64,000 bases of DNA from Cohnella ginsengisoli (GTDB lineage: Bacteria; Bacillota; Bacilli; Paenibacillales; Paenibacillaceae), in the NCBI RefSeq assembly GCF_029525555.1, contig NZ_JAPDHZ010000003.1:806001-870000 (forward strand), given 5' to 3'. This document shows, one piece after another, positions 1 through 10,473 of the stretch. The position numbers were made by a program, and so were the translations under genes. Within the stretch, counting starts at the first letter, position 1; every line of letters starts with the position of its first letter. The notes beneath the pieces are model-generated. The model did no database searches. It saw nothing but the letters and a program-made list of their open reading frames with translations, and was not told the DNA's origin.

Positions 1-1104
1 CAAGAGATGGATCCTGCTCTCCTTTTTCTTGGACAAGTTGAGCACCAGCCGATCCTGTTCCAGCAAGAAGAGCTCCGAGGCGTCTTGTAGGCATCCCGCT
101 TGCCGGAGCCAGCCCACCATCTTCATAAACACCCAGATTTCATATAACTCGTAGGTGTTTTTAAGCGGGATTGCGTTTTTCATACCGACCTTGAACGTAT
201 TGAACCAGAGCAGTCGATTGAACCAATCGAACCAAAGGCGGTATGAAGGGTGCTTGCGAAAGGCCTGCGAGATGACGATGGGACCTTCGTGCGATCGCAC
301 TTGGTATAGGAAGGGGGATCGCAACCAGTAGGCGATGCGGTCGTCGTATAATGCTGCCTTGTCACTGACGCCTTCCATTTCCAGTGCTCGGTATTGCCGA
401 AGAAACCCTGACAGTTCCTGCAGTTGCCTGCGGAGCACCCGATTCTCGTATACATCGCAGTCGTCTTTCCGGATACCGTCCCAGATCAGTTCAGGCACAG
501 GGATCTCCTCGGTCATGCCGCCCCCCGCATGTCTTTCCGACCAGGCGAGAAGTCCGGGCGTCACATGCTTGACGTTCTCCCGGCGAATCCATTGCTCCGT
601 CCGCTTCAGCCTTCGCAGCGGCTTCGACTGGATATCGCGGAAGATGCGCTGCAGGCGATGGAAGGAGCGATCGATGTAATCCCACTGCGCAAGCGAGATT
701 CGGCGCGCGATCCCGTCGCCGTCGAACCCCAGACGGGCTCCCTGATGAGCATAACAAGCGGCGGCTTCCTCGAGAATATCGGCGATCATCCGCTCATATT
801 CGGATTCCGTCAACTTGCGGTTGTCCGAATAAATAAAGGCCGGCAGCGCTCTCCGTTCTGTCTGCTCGATGATGAACGTGACCTGTCCGGACTGGAAGGG
901 AGATCCCCATTCGCCCTCCCAGCCATAGGCCGTCTTCGACATCGGGAGCGGCATGCCGTTGATCAGGAGCCGGAACGGCAACGAATAAGTCGATCTCCAT
1001 CGATAAACCTTTGCTTCTTCCAGCCGAATATCTTCAAGCTGTGTCCAGACGTGGGTATCCGGACACAAGAATTCCAGATCATCTCCAGAACTGGGCTGCG
1101 CCAT
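1..1104 (-). CDS. McrC-like DUF2357 nuclease-associated protein (partial, runs off left edge)
   Basis: An unbroken reading frame of 368 codons runs from an ATG at 1104 to base 1, so the C-terminus is missing. The start overlaps the end of the McrB ATPase gene by 26 bases. The visible part has the features of DUF2357/DUF524 proteins, the McrC-like partners of McrB-type ATPases: a beta-rich N-terminus, a YENRVLR motif near residue 220, and a YELYEIWVFMKM segment near residue 325 that precedes the PD-(D/E)XK nuclease core. The nuclease residues themselves would lie outside the window. Inferred role: effector nuclease of a modification-dependent (type IV) restriction system. The family call rests on motif recognition and on the neighbouring ATPase. 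Confidence 0.75.
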   Translation of the reverse strand, partial: MAQPSSGDDLEFLCPDTHVWTQLEDIRLEEAKVYRWRSTYSLPFRLLINGMPLPMSKTAYGWEGEWGSPFQSGQVTFIIEQTERRALPAFIYSDNRKLTESEYERMIADILEEAAACYAHQGARLGFDGDGIARRISLAQWDYIDRSFHRLQRIFRDIQSKPLRRLKRTEQWIRRENVKHVTPGLLAWSERHAGGGMTEEIPVPELIWDGIRKDDCDVYENRVLRRQLQELSGFLRQYRALEMEGVSDKAALYDDRIAYWLRSPFLYQVRSHEGPIVISQAFRKHPSYRLWFDWFNRLLWFNTFKVGMKNAIPLKNTYELYEIWVFMKMVGWLRQAGCLQDASELFLLEQDRLVLNLSKKKESRIHLL

Positions 1105-1978
1105 ATCGATCCAGTTCTCCTTTCATTCGAAGCAAATGCCCCAACGACTCCGACGCTTCACCGAATTCGGAACCAGACCACGCGATGAGCTGTTCCAGCA
1201 AATGGCCGATCCGCTCATCGCCCCGAATCTTGGGAAGCACCTTCTCCGCTATGACGCGATCGACTGCATTCTTCATTTCCATGCGAATCTCCTGCGGCAA
1301 TTCGGCGTTGGCATGTAGCTTGCGGAGCATCTCGTCTACCGTCCGATAGCCGAAGTGCAGGTCGTAGGCTTTTAATTCGTCATGAAGCTTCTGAATCAGG
1401 TTCCATTCCTCCGGCAATGCAGACTTGAACTTAGCCGGCGCGCGAAGCCAGTACCCCTCCAGATCGACGTCCGACAACGTCATGACGAATGCCCGGTCCA
1501 GCACCTTGTCCGAGATCCCATGCGTCGTCTCGTCGACGTTAATCGTGCCGATCACATATAAATGACGCGGTATCTGCAGCTCTTGAGGCACGTCTCTAAT
1601 ATGATCCTCGGCATGCAAGCGAATGGGTTGCCGAGACTCTACGGCGCTTAAATAATCGCTCAGATAGTACTCGATACGCGCCAGATTCATCTCGTCCAGG
1701 ACGATGAACATTGGCTTGCCCTCCTGAACGGCCTGGAGTACCGCGTTGAGGAAGGGCGTGCGCACATAACGTTTCTCTAATGCGCTGTAGTATCCGAATA
1801 GCGAAGTCGAATCCGTCCAGTCCGGTCGTACGGGAATCACCTTCAGATAGGGGTTCGGCGCATCCAGCGGCCTGCCGTACACGGCGTTGGCGTAGAGCAG
1901 GCACAGTTTCGTCTTCCCCGTCCCCGAGATCCCGTTCAGAATGACGAAGTGCTTGTCCTCCAGACTGACCAGATTCAA
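1079..1978 (-). CDS. McrB-like AAA+ NTPase, C-terminal part (frameshifted from the upstream frame)
   Basis: This frame encodes the AAA+ motor of a McrB-like restriction subunit. Walker A is GISGTGKTKL near the start, Walker B is FIVLDEMNLARIEYYLSDYL, and sensor 1 is VIGTINVDET. In McrB these drive nucleotide-dependent assembly and translocation with the McrC partner. The nominal TTG start at 1978 is probably not real. In-frame codons upstream of it, after a stop at about 2029, encode SPYTYPTSIVRDFHL, the usual lead-in to the McrB P-loop. One missing base near 2023-2024 would therefore join this frame to the preceding one as a single 754-residue protein spanning 1079-3342. The downstream McrC-like gene overlaps by 26 bases. 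Confidence 0.82.
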   Translation of the reverse strand: MNLVSLEDKHFVILNGISGTGKTKLCLLYANAVYGRPLDAPNPYLKVIPVRPDWTDSTSLFGYYSALEKRYVRTPFLNAVLQAVQEGKPMFIVLDEMNLARIEYYLSDYLSAVESRQPIRLHAEDHIRDVPQELQIPRHLYVIGTINVDETTHGISDKVLDRAFVMTLSDVDLEGYWLRAPAKFKSALPEEWNLIQKLHDELKAYDLHFGYRTVDEMLRKLHANAELPQEIRMEMKNAVDRVIAEKVLPKIRGDERIGHLLEQLIAWSGSEFGEASESLGHLLRMKGELDRYGAAQFWR

Positions 1979-3342
1979 GTGGAAATCTCGGACGATCGAA
2001 GTGGGATACGTATAAGGGCTATCCTGTACTTAGAGAGAATAGAGATCAGATCGAAGTTGTGTTCGTAAGTCTCTTGCTTGATCGCCAATTCGTACTCATC
2101 GAACGCCTGCTCGGGCGCATCGGCCGTGGAAGCCTTCTCGACAGACGCACGGGGAAGCATGATCTTCTCCGCGCAGTCCGCAAACAGAACGGCTGCCACA
2201 ATCAGCCGCCTCTTGATCTCGGCTACCGACTCTTCGAACCGGAATTGATCGTTGTCCCACGTCCCGATATAAAATTCGTTTCCCTCCAGTCGAAACCCGT
2301 GCGCCTGAAGCGCTTCAATTGCCCTTTCCTGATACCATTTATTCAAATCTTGTCCGTTAACTCTCGGGTACCTGAAGCTCTTCGTCCCGGACCACTCGAC
2401 CTTCCCTTCTCCATGCAGATTGCGCAGCTGAGTATATAGATGGCCGTGATTGTCGACTACGACGCCCAGCACCTCATGCGGCTCCCGCAACAAACTCTGC
2501 AAAGTGCCGTTCGTCAACAGTTGGCCCTTGTCGTAAATACCGAACCTCTGCCGGGGCTGGTTCGACCTCTTATTGCTCGTCGCTTCGAACACGATCTCGT
2601 AGCTCCGTCCATAGAGTTGAACCGATAGCGTCTCCTCGTTCTGATTCAGCTGATCCGCGATGCGAACCGACAACGCGTGGACGGAGGCTTCCTGTGAGAT
2701 AAAATCACGAATCGGCTTCAGATCGCACCAGATTTCCCAGATTCTCGCGCTCCAATCCTGCTCCTTCTCGGCGAAACGGTCGAATGGAATTTGTCGACCT
2801 ACATAGATCCATGGCCTGCCGCGATCCTTTTCCGCCTTCAATATGTACGGAACAAGCTCTTCTTTGCCACCTAGCTTGACGTTTTTGTCGCCTGCCCAGA
2901 TCTCTGCCCCGGCGGGAAGCAGCGAGATAATCTGTTCTAACTTAGCTTGGCGCTCCAGGGAACGAACACCGTCCCAGAACGGATAAAAGCTGCTCGCCAT
3001 CATAATTCTAAAGACCCTCTCCGGACCATTCAGCTCCAGCGTAAGCACACCGAATTCCGTTTGAAAATACCGCCTGTCGATCAGTCTCGCAAACGCTTGC
3101 CTCCCGGCATTTCGCGCCCCGTCGGCATACTTCGGGTTGCGCAGATCACCCATCGCTGTTCGGAGCGTCGATTCAGGTGTTTGAAGGTGATAATCCAGTA
3201 GTTCCGATGCTTGATTCCCATAAGCAATCTGAAAAGAACTCATCATCTCTTTGAGAATCGGCTGCACCTCATCGCGCACGCGTTGACACCGCTCTGCCGT
3301 GTCTGGAATGGCGAATATTTCTTCAACTCTTTGAATGTCCAT
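1975..3342 (-). CDS. McrB-like protein, N-terminal part (specificity/unknown domain)
   Basis: This 455-residue frame starts at ATG 3342 with a good ribosome site (GGAGG, 5 bases upstream); an in-frame start at 3411 lacks one. It ends in a TTGA overlap with the ATPase frame. It contains no ATPase motif. A mixed alpha/beta region includes AEIWAGDKNVKLGG near residue 145, and a second region includes QPRQRFGIYDKGQLL. I do not recognise either as a named domain. McrB-family proteins carry variable N-terminal DNA-reading domains, so this is probably the target-recognition half of the same polypeptide. The last residues (ALIRIPLRSSEIST) look out of frame, because the other frame encodes the expected McrB linker here. 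Confidence 0.65.
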   Translation of the reverse strand: MDIQRVEEIFAIPDTAERCQRVRDEVQPILKEMMSSFQIAYGNQASELLDYHLQTPESTLRTAMGDLRNPKYADGARNAGRQAFARLIDRRYFQTEFGVLTLELNGPERVFRIMMASSFYPFWDGVRSLERQAKLEQIISLLPAGAEIWAGDKNVKLGGKEELVPYILKAEKDRGRPWIYVGRQIPFDRFAEKEQDWSARIWEIWCDLKPIRDFISQEASVHALSVRIADQLNQNEETLSVQLYGRSYEIVFEATSNKRSNQPRQRFGIYDKGQLLTNGTLQSLLREPHEVLGVVVDNHGHLYTQLRNLHGEGKVEWSGTKSFRYPRVNGQDLNKWYQERAIEALQAHGFRLEGNEFYIGTWDNDQFRFEESVAEIKRRLIVAAVLFADCAEKIMLPRASVEKASTADAPEQAFDEYELAIKQETYEHNFDLISILSKYRIALIRIPLRSSEIST

Positions 3343-3479
3343 GCGTGCCTCCGTTAGTGTTCGTAAGATTGTGTCTGAGCATCTTGCACCGGTATATCGC
3401 TCCTGCGGCAACCATCCTGTCAGGAAACGTAAATTCGGAGTGAATAGACACTCTTAACGCTTGATCGGCGTACATCGTT

Positions 3480-3528
3480 AAAATCCCCCCGTCTTCGAAA
3501 CGAAGACCGTTATCGAGAGAGGGGGGAT
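3480..3528. repeat. Compound inverted repeat between hsdR and the McrB gene
   Basis: Outer arms AATCCCCCC (3481-3489) and GGGGGGATT (3520-3528) pair perfectly. Inside them GTCTTCG-AAA-CGAAGAC forms a second 7-bp hairpin. On the minus strand the outer stem is followed by TTTT, so it could act as a terminator or attenuator between hsdR and the McrB-like gene. The rest of 3343-3568 holds nothing I can support as a gene. Confidence 0.4.
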
Positions 3529-3568
3529 TGTATAGATTCATTAGGGCCGGGGCGGAGTTGAAACAAGC

Positions 3569-6500
3569 TCAGCCCAGCACCTTCACCGCATTATCCTTAA
3601 TCCGGTTCACAACCTCCACGAGCTGCCGCTGCTTTGCCCCGTCGAACAGCTTGATGAAGCTCATCGGCTTGTCGAACGGAGGCTTGACCAGCTCGGACAC
3701 CTGATCAATGTAGCCGTTCTGCGCGACGTAGTCGATGACCTTCTTCACGAACACGATCTGCTGCTGGGAGAGCGACTGGTCGCTGATGAACGCGGAGAAC
3801 GCCTCGTTCGCCGCCTCTGTCTCCAGCTTCGCGATTTTGCGCACAAGCAGGCCGAACGGGGTGTTTTTGTATTCCCGCTCATAGTCTTCCGCGGTGCCGA
3901 GCTCGCCCGTGAAGATCCGCTCCAGACTCTCATAGTCGCCGGCCGAGAGCGGCAGGTTGTGACGGAGCTTGTGAATCGCGAGATGATCGCGGTTCCGCTC
4001 GATGAAGCGGTTCACCTTCAGCTTGTAGTTTTCGAACTCGTACGCCTGGTACATCGCCTTGCCTTCTTCGACGGCGAGCACCTCATCCGCCAGATTCGTA
4101 TAGACGAATCGGCTCCCGCCGCCTTCTTCGGCCATGAACTTGATCAGGTCCCGTAGTTCTGCGCGCACCTTTTCAAAGGTCAGCACGTCGGCCGACTGCC
4201 AGAATTCGTCCGTCGCGATCGTCTGGATAAGCGCCAGCTTGCTCTTGATTTGCGGGATGGTCGCTCGCTTCGCGAGTTGACCGACCGTCTCGACGAGCTG
4301 CTTTTTGCCCCGGTTGAACTGCGCCGTTCCTTCGATCTGCGCCAGCATCAAGCCGTACATGAAGCTGTCGAAGCGCTTGGCATATTCGTCAGCGTCGTCC
4401 ATGTAGACAACCGGCGCAAGCCCGGCGATCAGGTGCCGCTTGTCCTCGTCGGACAGGCAGACGAACGCGCCAGCATGCTTGAACTTCTCGACATGCTGCA
4501 ACTGTAGCTTGACCGACACAAGCTCCGGATTCAGCGCGCGGATCTGCTGGAGCACCGTATCTACCATCGACTGGCGGATCGCCTGATAGGCGTCTTCTGC
4601 GAATGCCGCTTCTTGCAGATAATGGATCAGACGCACGCGCTTCGCAAAGATCGCCTCGGACAAGCTTTGGGATTCGCTGCCGGGCAGTCCTTCCTTGTGC
4701 TGGCGGAAAAACTCGAAGTTGCCCAAATAGTCGAAAATGACGAACCCCGTCTTGTCCTGCCCGTCACCGAACAGATCGCGGCACAGCCGGGTGCCGCGTC
4801 CGATCATCTGCCAGAACTTCGTTTTGGAGCGGATGCGCTTGAAAAACACGAGATTGACGATCTGCGGCACGTCGATGCCGGTATCGAGCATGTCGACCGA
4901 GACTGCGATATGCGGTTCCTTGGTCTCCACTTTGAAATCGTCGATAAGCGACTGGGCATAGCTGTCCTCGGAGATGATTCGCTTCGCGAACTTGCCGTTA
5001 TATTGCGGGTACAGTTTGTTGAACCGATCGACGATGAACTGCGCGTGCTTCTTGTTCTGCGCGAATACGATCGTCTTGCCCAGCCGGTCACCGCCCGCCA
5101 CCTTGATGCCCCGGTTCATCAGCGTCTCGAGCACGTAGTCGACCGTATCCTGATTAAAGATGAATTCATTGACGGCAGGGGACGGGATATAATCCGGCAT
5201 CTCGCCGTCCTCGTCCGTGAAGTCCTCCTCGTAGCGGGCTTTGTCGGCTTCCGACAGGTCGTCGTATGCGATACCCTTCTCCAGAAACTTCGTCGTCACC
5301 TCGATGTTATGATACGGAACGAGCACATGATCGACCTCGACGGCCGTCTCGTAAGGATAGGCATACGTCGGCACGCCGCTCTCCAGCTCGAAGAAGTCGT
5401 ACGTATTGCGATCGACCTCGGTCTTGGGCGTCGCCGTCAAGCCGACGACGAGACTGTCGAAGTATTCGAAGATCGTCCGGTATTTTTTTAAAAATGCTGC
5501 GGTGCGCTTCGTCGACGATAATGAGATCGAAGTGGGCCGGCGTGAAAAGACGCTTGCCGTCGTCAGTCTTGGCCGAGTCTATCGCATTCAGCATCGTCGG
5601 ATAGGTGGAGAACACGATGCGCGCCGACTTGTCCTCCTTGTTGCTCTGCAGATTGCACAGCGACATGTCAGGCAGATAGTGCTTGAAGTCCTCCTTGGCC
5701 TGCTTGACGAGCGCCGTACGGTCTGCCAGGAACAGCACGTTCGTCACGTAGCCGCCGCGTGACAGCACATCGGTCAGGCTGGACGCCGTCCGCGTCTTGC
5801 CGGTGCCCGTCGCCATGACGAGCAGCGCTTTGCGATGTCCGGTGCCGATGTTTTCACAAACCGCGCGGATCGCTTCCTTCTGATAGTAGCGGTCGGTGAT
5901 TTGGTCGTTGATCGGAATGTCGCTTAACGGACGTCGTTCGCTGCGGCGCTGCATGAGCTTTTCCAGATCGGACTTGGAAAAGGGACCGCTCACGCGGCGC
6001 TGCGGCGAGGACAGGTCGTCCCACAGGTTCGTCTCGAAGCCGTTCGTCGTGAACATCATCGGGCGTCTGCCCGTCATTCGCTCCAGACAATCGGCATATA
6101 GCTTGGCCTGCTGGGTTCCGATCTTCGGATCCTTGGAGGTGCGCTTCGCCTCAATGATCGCGAGCGGCAGGCCATCCCGACCGTACAATACATAATCGGC
6201 CTTGCCCGTCTGCTCTGGATTCGGCATGCCGACGAGCGGCACCTCCTCCCGCACATCGTCGCCGAACGTCCAGCCGAGCAGCTTCAGATCGACGTCGATA
6301 TACTTCTTACGCGTGATGAACTCCGAGACATCCTCCGGCGTGAAGCTGCGCTCCTCTTGGTGCTGCGCCTTGTCCGCTGTGAGCTGCTCGCTCATCGCCG
6401 CGATCTTCGCGCGGAGCGCCTCGATCTCGGAGTCCTTCTGCTCGATGAGACTGTCCTTTTCCTTGATGCGGGCTTCGTCCAATTCGACCTTGGCCGCCGG

Positions 6501-6920
6501 AATCAGCGATTCGGTGAACTGTCGCTCCTCGTAGTTCGCGCCGTAGCAGTAGTCAAGCCATTGGATGAACTCGAACAGAGACGACAAAGACAGCACCGCA
6601 TCGCTGCGGCTGACTGCTTTGTCCGTATGAACTGCCAGATTGCCCAGCTTCACGATATAAGGCAGCTTGCCCCATGTTCGGTTGTCCATCGCGAAGCGGA
6701 AGGACGGTTCATGGATGAGTGCCTGCAGATTGTCCTTGTACGGCATTGTGATCGAGCGGTCCGCTGCATACACCCACTTCACCGCCAGCTCGAACGCCTT
6801 GCGGCTCCCCACCGCCGACATAGCGGGGGAAGTCTCCAGCACCCTCTCCGCCTCGATCGCAGCCTCGGCGAACAGCTTGTATTGGGCTTGTCCCTTCAGA
6901 AATTCAAAGTTGGCAGCCAT
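3569..6920 (-). CDS. hsdR: Type I restriction enzyme R subunit, EcoEI type (frameshifted as sequenced)
   Basis: HsdR is the ATP-dependent translocase and endonuclease of a type I restriction complex. The first frame (5307-6920) carries a DUF4145-like N-terminus, a nuclease motif LAIIEAKRT, Walker A VMATGTGKTRTA and the DEAH box VDEAHRS. The second frame (to 3569) begins inside LTATPK and carries the helicase-2 motifs DMLDTGIDVP and QMIGRGTRL plus an EcoEI-type C-terminal domain. The break lies at a run of seven T at 5484-5490. With six, the protein reads FKKYRTIFEYFDSLVVGLTATPK and is 1116 residues long, normal for the family. The ATG at 6920 follows GGGAGG, 16 bases after the end of hsdS. 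Last gene of the hsdM-hsdS-hsdR operon. Confidence 0.9.
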
Positions 6921-6936
6921 CGCGCTACCTCCCGGC

Positions 6937-8114
6937 TTAGTCGTCGAAATACTTGCTCATCAAGCTGTCGAACAGCAGCTGCGTCTCGTCGATCGCCTGC
7001 TTGACGAGGGCTTTTTTGCTCCTCGATTTTGGCGACGATGGCGGCGAATTGGTTTTGGAGGGGGGAGGGGTGGGCACATTATTATTTTTTTCTTTAAATC
7101 TTTCATATAAATTGCTTGTTGCGCACTTGCTGATGAAGTATTAGCAATGCGGTCTCTAATCTGATCGTGTCTTAACCAAGCCAATAAGTAACGATTAGTG
7201 ATAAAACTGATGTTTGGCTTAATTAGAATTACGCTACCCATCAAACTAAATTTTTCGGTAGTGTTATTTATACAAGCTCGTCCAATTGTCGCTCCTCTAC
7301 TGACCATAAGAATATCACCAAATTCAGGATTACATTTCATAGTAAATTTATTATGATCACTTTCTGAAATATATTTACAATTTGTTAACTCCAATTCATC
7401 TTGAATATTATTTGCCATGAGCATTTTAACACCAGAATCTGCGAAAACAGGGTTCAAATGCTCTCCATCAGTAATTTTGCTGCACAATTCATTAATAGTT
7501 TTCATATCCCATTTTTTTTTCGTTAATAATCGGGTCGCCAAACATTTCATTAAAAGTTGACTTTGCTAGGTTTTCACAGTCAACAAGCTTCATTTTGTAC
7601 ATATAAACGAGTTCTGAGACAGTCTGTAACGTCTTCGTAATATGATCTTGTTCCACGATTGAAGGCAGTGGAACTAGAATGTTTTCAAGGAAAGCTTTTG
7701 GCACCCTTCTCTGTCCTGCACTGCCTGTCATATTTTTTTCAGCTAATTTGCGGAACTTTTCGTGAGATATAACTCTATATATCCATTCACTAGATACTCG
7801 TTGCCTCTCAGGCCGCAAGATAAAAAATTCTGTTGAGCCCGCTCCAAATCCATTAACCAGTCCCCGTGCAATCGCTCCCTTTCCATTTTCCATACATGGA
7901 GTTATTTTCGCAAAAAAGGATGTCGTCCTCAATGAAATGTGTATAACCACTGCTAACCTCAGAAAATACTCTCTTTTTATCAGTAATGATCCTTCCATCT
8001 TCAAATACATTAGACATTGGAATAAAGGATACTTCCATACTCTTTTCCAATGAATTTTTTTGGAGGGTTAATAGCACATATATCTCCCAACTTCACTTTC
8101 TCCCACTTACTCAC
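6937..8114 (-). CDS. hsdS: Type I restriction-modification specificity subunit S (five frameshifts as sequenced)
   Basis: HsdS recognises the DNA target for the HsdM/HsdR complex. As written it is spread over several frames, but shortening five homopolymer runs by one base each (8055-8061, 7912-7917, 7512-7520, 7060-7065, 7012-7017) gives one 390-residue protein. It starts MSKWEKVKLGDICAINPP and ends LLFDSLMSKYFDD. It then has the expected two-target-domain layout: WEKVKLGDI and WDMKTINELCSKITDG open the two domains, and PLPSIVEQDHI and PPLPLQNQFAAIV open the two conserved helices. Start GTG 8114 overlaps hsdM by 8 bases. The middle is clearly more AT-rich than hsdM and hsdR, as expected for exchanged recognition domains. 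Confidence 0.85.
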
Positions 8115-9576
8115 CAAGAAGCCCCCTTAATTCCTCCATCTTGGCGGAAATCTTCACGTTCAGTTCATCCAGCCGCGCCATGATCACTGCCGGCGGATCG
8201 TACTCAACCTTCTCATACACAACTTCCTTATACCGATTGATCGACAGATCATAGTCGTTCGCCTCAATCGCCGACTTGTCGATTAAGAAGCTCTGCTCGG
8301 TGGGCAGACGGCCAGCTTCGTTCTCAAGATTATGGAAGCGCGCCAAAATATCCGGGATATCATTCGCCGCGATCGGTGAGCGCTTATCATCCAGCGAGTA
8401 GCCGTCAGTCTTCATGTCATAGAACCAAACTTTATCGGTACCACCCGCGCCCGTCTTCGTAAAGATCAGGATGGCTGTGCTGACGCCCGCATATGGCTTG
8501 AACACGCCGCTCGGCAGCGAGATGACCGCCTGCAGTTGGTGGTTCTCAACGATCTCTTTGCGCAGCGACTTGTGCGCGTTAGTCGTCCCGAACAGGACGC
8601 CGTCTGGCACGATGCAGGCGCAGCGGCCGCCCTTGCGCAGCATACGCAGGAAGAGCGCGACGAACAGCAGCTCGGTCTTTTTCGTATTGGTGACGGCCTT
8701 CAGGTTGTCGTGGATGCTCTCGGCATCGACCGTGCCGGTGAACGGCGGATTGGCGAGGATCACGTCGTATTCGGCGGAGATAAGATTTTGCTTGGACACG
8801 CTGTCCACGTAGTTAATGTGCGGATTCGTAATCGAGTGCAGCATGAGATTCATCGCGGACAGGCGCAGCATCGTGCGGTCCGTGTCGAGCCCGGTGAACA
8901 TGTCGCCGGCAAAATGGTCCCATTGCTCGCTCGTCATCTCCGCTTCGTAACGCTCGCGCACGTATTCGGCGGACGAGACGAGGAAGCCGGCGGTGCCGCA
9001 GGCCGGATCGCAGATCTTGTCCTCCGGCGTCGGTGCCATTAGCCGTACCATCATGTCACGGATATGCTTGGGCGTGCGGAACTGGCCGTTCTGGCCGGAA
9101 GTCGCGAGCTTGCCGAGCATATACTCGTACAGGTCGCCCTGCATGTCGAGGTTCTGGATATCATGCTCGTACAGCTCGTCGAGACCCGTAATGATTTTCT
9201 GCAGTACCTGCGGCGTCGGGATCAGAAACATCGCGTCCTGCATATAGCGGGAGAAGGCCGAGGCCTCCTGGCCGTTCATCGCCTTGATAAACGGAAATAC
9301 CTTGGTGCCGACGATATCGAAAATGATGCGGGGATCCTTGGTCTTGAACTTGCTCCAGCGCATGCTCTGCCCGTCTTCGTCCTGTGGGAAGATCTTGTCC
9401 GCCTGCTCGCCGCTGATCGCCTCGAAGCTCTCGCGCTCCAACTCTTTCTCGTCGAGCGAACGGATGAACATCAGATAAGTAAGCTGCTCTATAACGGTCA
9501 GCGGGTTTGTGATGCCGCCCGCCCAGATGTCGGTCCATATCTTGTCTACTTTGTTGCGCACTTCGCCTGTCAGCAT
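8107..9576 (-). CDS. hsdM: Type I DNA (adenine-N6) methyltransferase subunit M
   Basis: HsdM methylates adenine in the target set by HsdS and protects host DNA. The 489-residue protein has an N-terminal HsdM helical domain (LTGEVRNKVDKIWTDIW), the SAM-binding motif DPACGTAGFLVS near residue 205, and the catalytic NPPF motif (DVILANPPFTG) near residue 290. An in-frame ATG at 9591 exists. I prefer ATG 9576 because a GGGAG sequence precedes it by about 8 bases and the family usually starts here. First gene of the hsdMSR operon; intact, with no frameshift. Confidence 0.93.
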   Translation of the reverse strand: MLTGEVRNKVDKIWTDIWAGGITNPLTVIEQLTYLMFIRSLDEKELERESFEAISGEQADKIFPQDEDGQSMRWSKFKTKDPRIIFDIVGTKVFPFIKAMNGQEASAFSRYMQDAMFLIPTPQVLQKIITGLDELYEHDIQNLDMQGDLYEYMLGKLATSGQNGQFRTPKHIRDMMVRLMAPTPEDKICDPACGTAGFLVSSAEYVRERYEAEMTSEQWDHFAGDMFTGLDTDRTMLRLSAMNLMLHSITNPHINYVDSVSKQNLISAEYDVILANPPFTGTVDAESIHDNLKAVTNTKKTELLFVALFLRMLRKGGRCACIVPDGVLFGTTNAHKSLRKEIVENHQLQAVISLPSGVFKPYAGVSTAILIFTKTGAGGTDKVWFYDMKTDGYSLDDKRSPIAANDIPDILARFHNLENEAGRLPTEQSFLIDKSAIEANDYDLSINRYKEVVYEKVEYDPPAVIMARLDELNVKISAKMEELRGLLGE

Positions 9577-9690
9577 TGTTATAGCTCCCATTCTCTTAGT
9601 AGTACATTGGTTGCATTTCGAGTCCTATCTTATCCTATTTTATACCATTACAGAGAAAAAAGTCGCCATTTTTATATTTCAATTGTCTTG

Positions 9691-10459
9691 TCATTCGATC
9701 TGAAGATTGTGTTTGATCTGTTCCCACTTAATGGTTGATGTCGGATTTACATATTTATCAAATATACGGGAGGAAAGCGTAATACCCATGCTTGCTTTAA
9801 GAGACTCGTAATACGTAAAAATTTGCAATATTCGAGCGTAAAACTCTGGTGTTTCTTGAATGCCGGTCAAAAATAAATTTCGACAGTCTTGGAATGAACG
9901 CTCGAACCCAAACATTAGCACAACAAGCTTTATGAAATTTGTAATAATCGTAGTAGTAAGCAAGGTTTGGGACAGCAAGGCTAGCAAATCAAGCGAAGAT
10001 TCACGGTTAAGCAACATGAATAACCAAATCACCAAATAGACTAAAATAACGGACAAGTTGCGTTTGACCATTATTGAAGCTGTTCCCTTGGAGTGCAGAC
10101 TATTTTCAAATACGTTTAATCCCAAACGAACAATAGACGGTACTTGGCGGTTGTTATAATACAAGTTGGTTTCTTCTTCATCTAAACTGACATTTAACGA
10201 ATTGGAAATCAGATGGGTAGCACGCTTTGTCTCGGCTTTTCTTAAAAAATAGAGGCTCGTCAAATTTGAAAAGAAAGCATACAGGAAGGTAGCTACAACA
10301 AAAAAGAATATTAGTCGTATCTCTAACTGTACCATCCTGCAAGAAGAGAACGACAAACGAACTTGCGACTGAAATCCAGAAAAAAATCAATCCGGCCAAA
10401 TTAGAAGACTGCGCTTGTTTGTAGTACTTACTTAACGAATCGACGCGGGTTTGGCTCAT
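9691..10459 (-). CDS. Four-helix membrane protein, probable CBASS S-4TM effector (frameshifted as sequenced)
   Basis: Shortening the run of six A at 10300-10305 joins two frames into a 255-residue membrane protein starting MSQTRVDSLSKYYKQ. It has four hydrophobic segments: about residues 22-42, 50-75, 132-150 and 157-180. A charged loop separates the second and third. ATG 10459 follows GGAGGTGAG and lies 14 bases after the end of a SMODS-type nucleotidyltransferase gene. A short four-helix protein directly behind such a gene fits the SMODS-associated 4TM (S-4TM) effectors of CBASS, which are thought to damage the membrane after sensing a cyclic nucleotide. The family call comes from topology and context, not from a catalytic motif. 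The DNA is AT-rich compared with the flanks. Confidence 0.65.
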
Positions 10460-10473
10460 CAGACTCTCACCTC

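Noticed and set aside
3343..3541. Small minus-strand frame starting MNLYNPPSLDNGLRF
   Set aside because: It covers the inverted repeat and runs into the McrB start; no ribosome site and no recognisable sequence.
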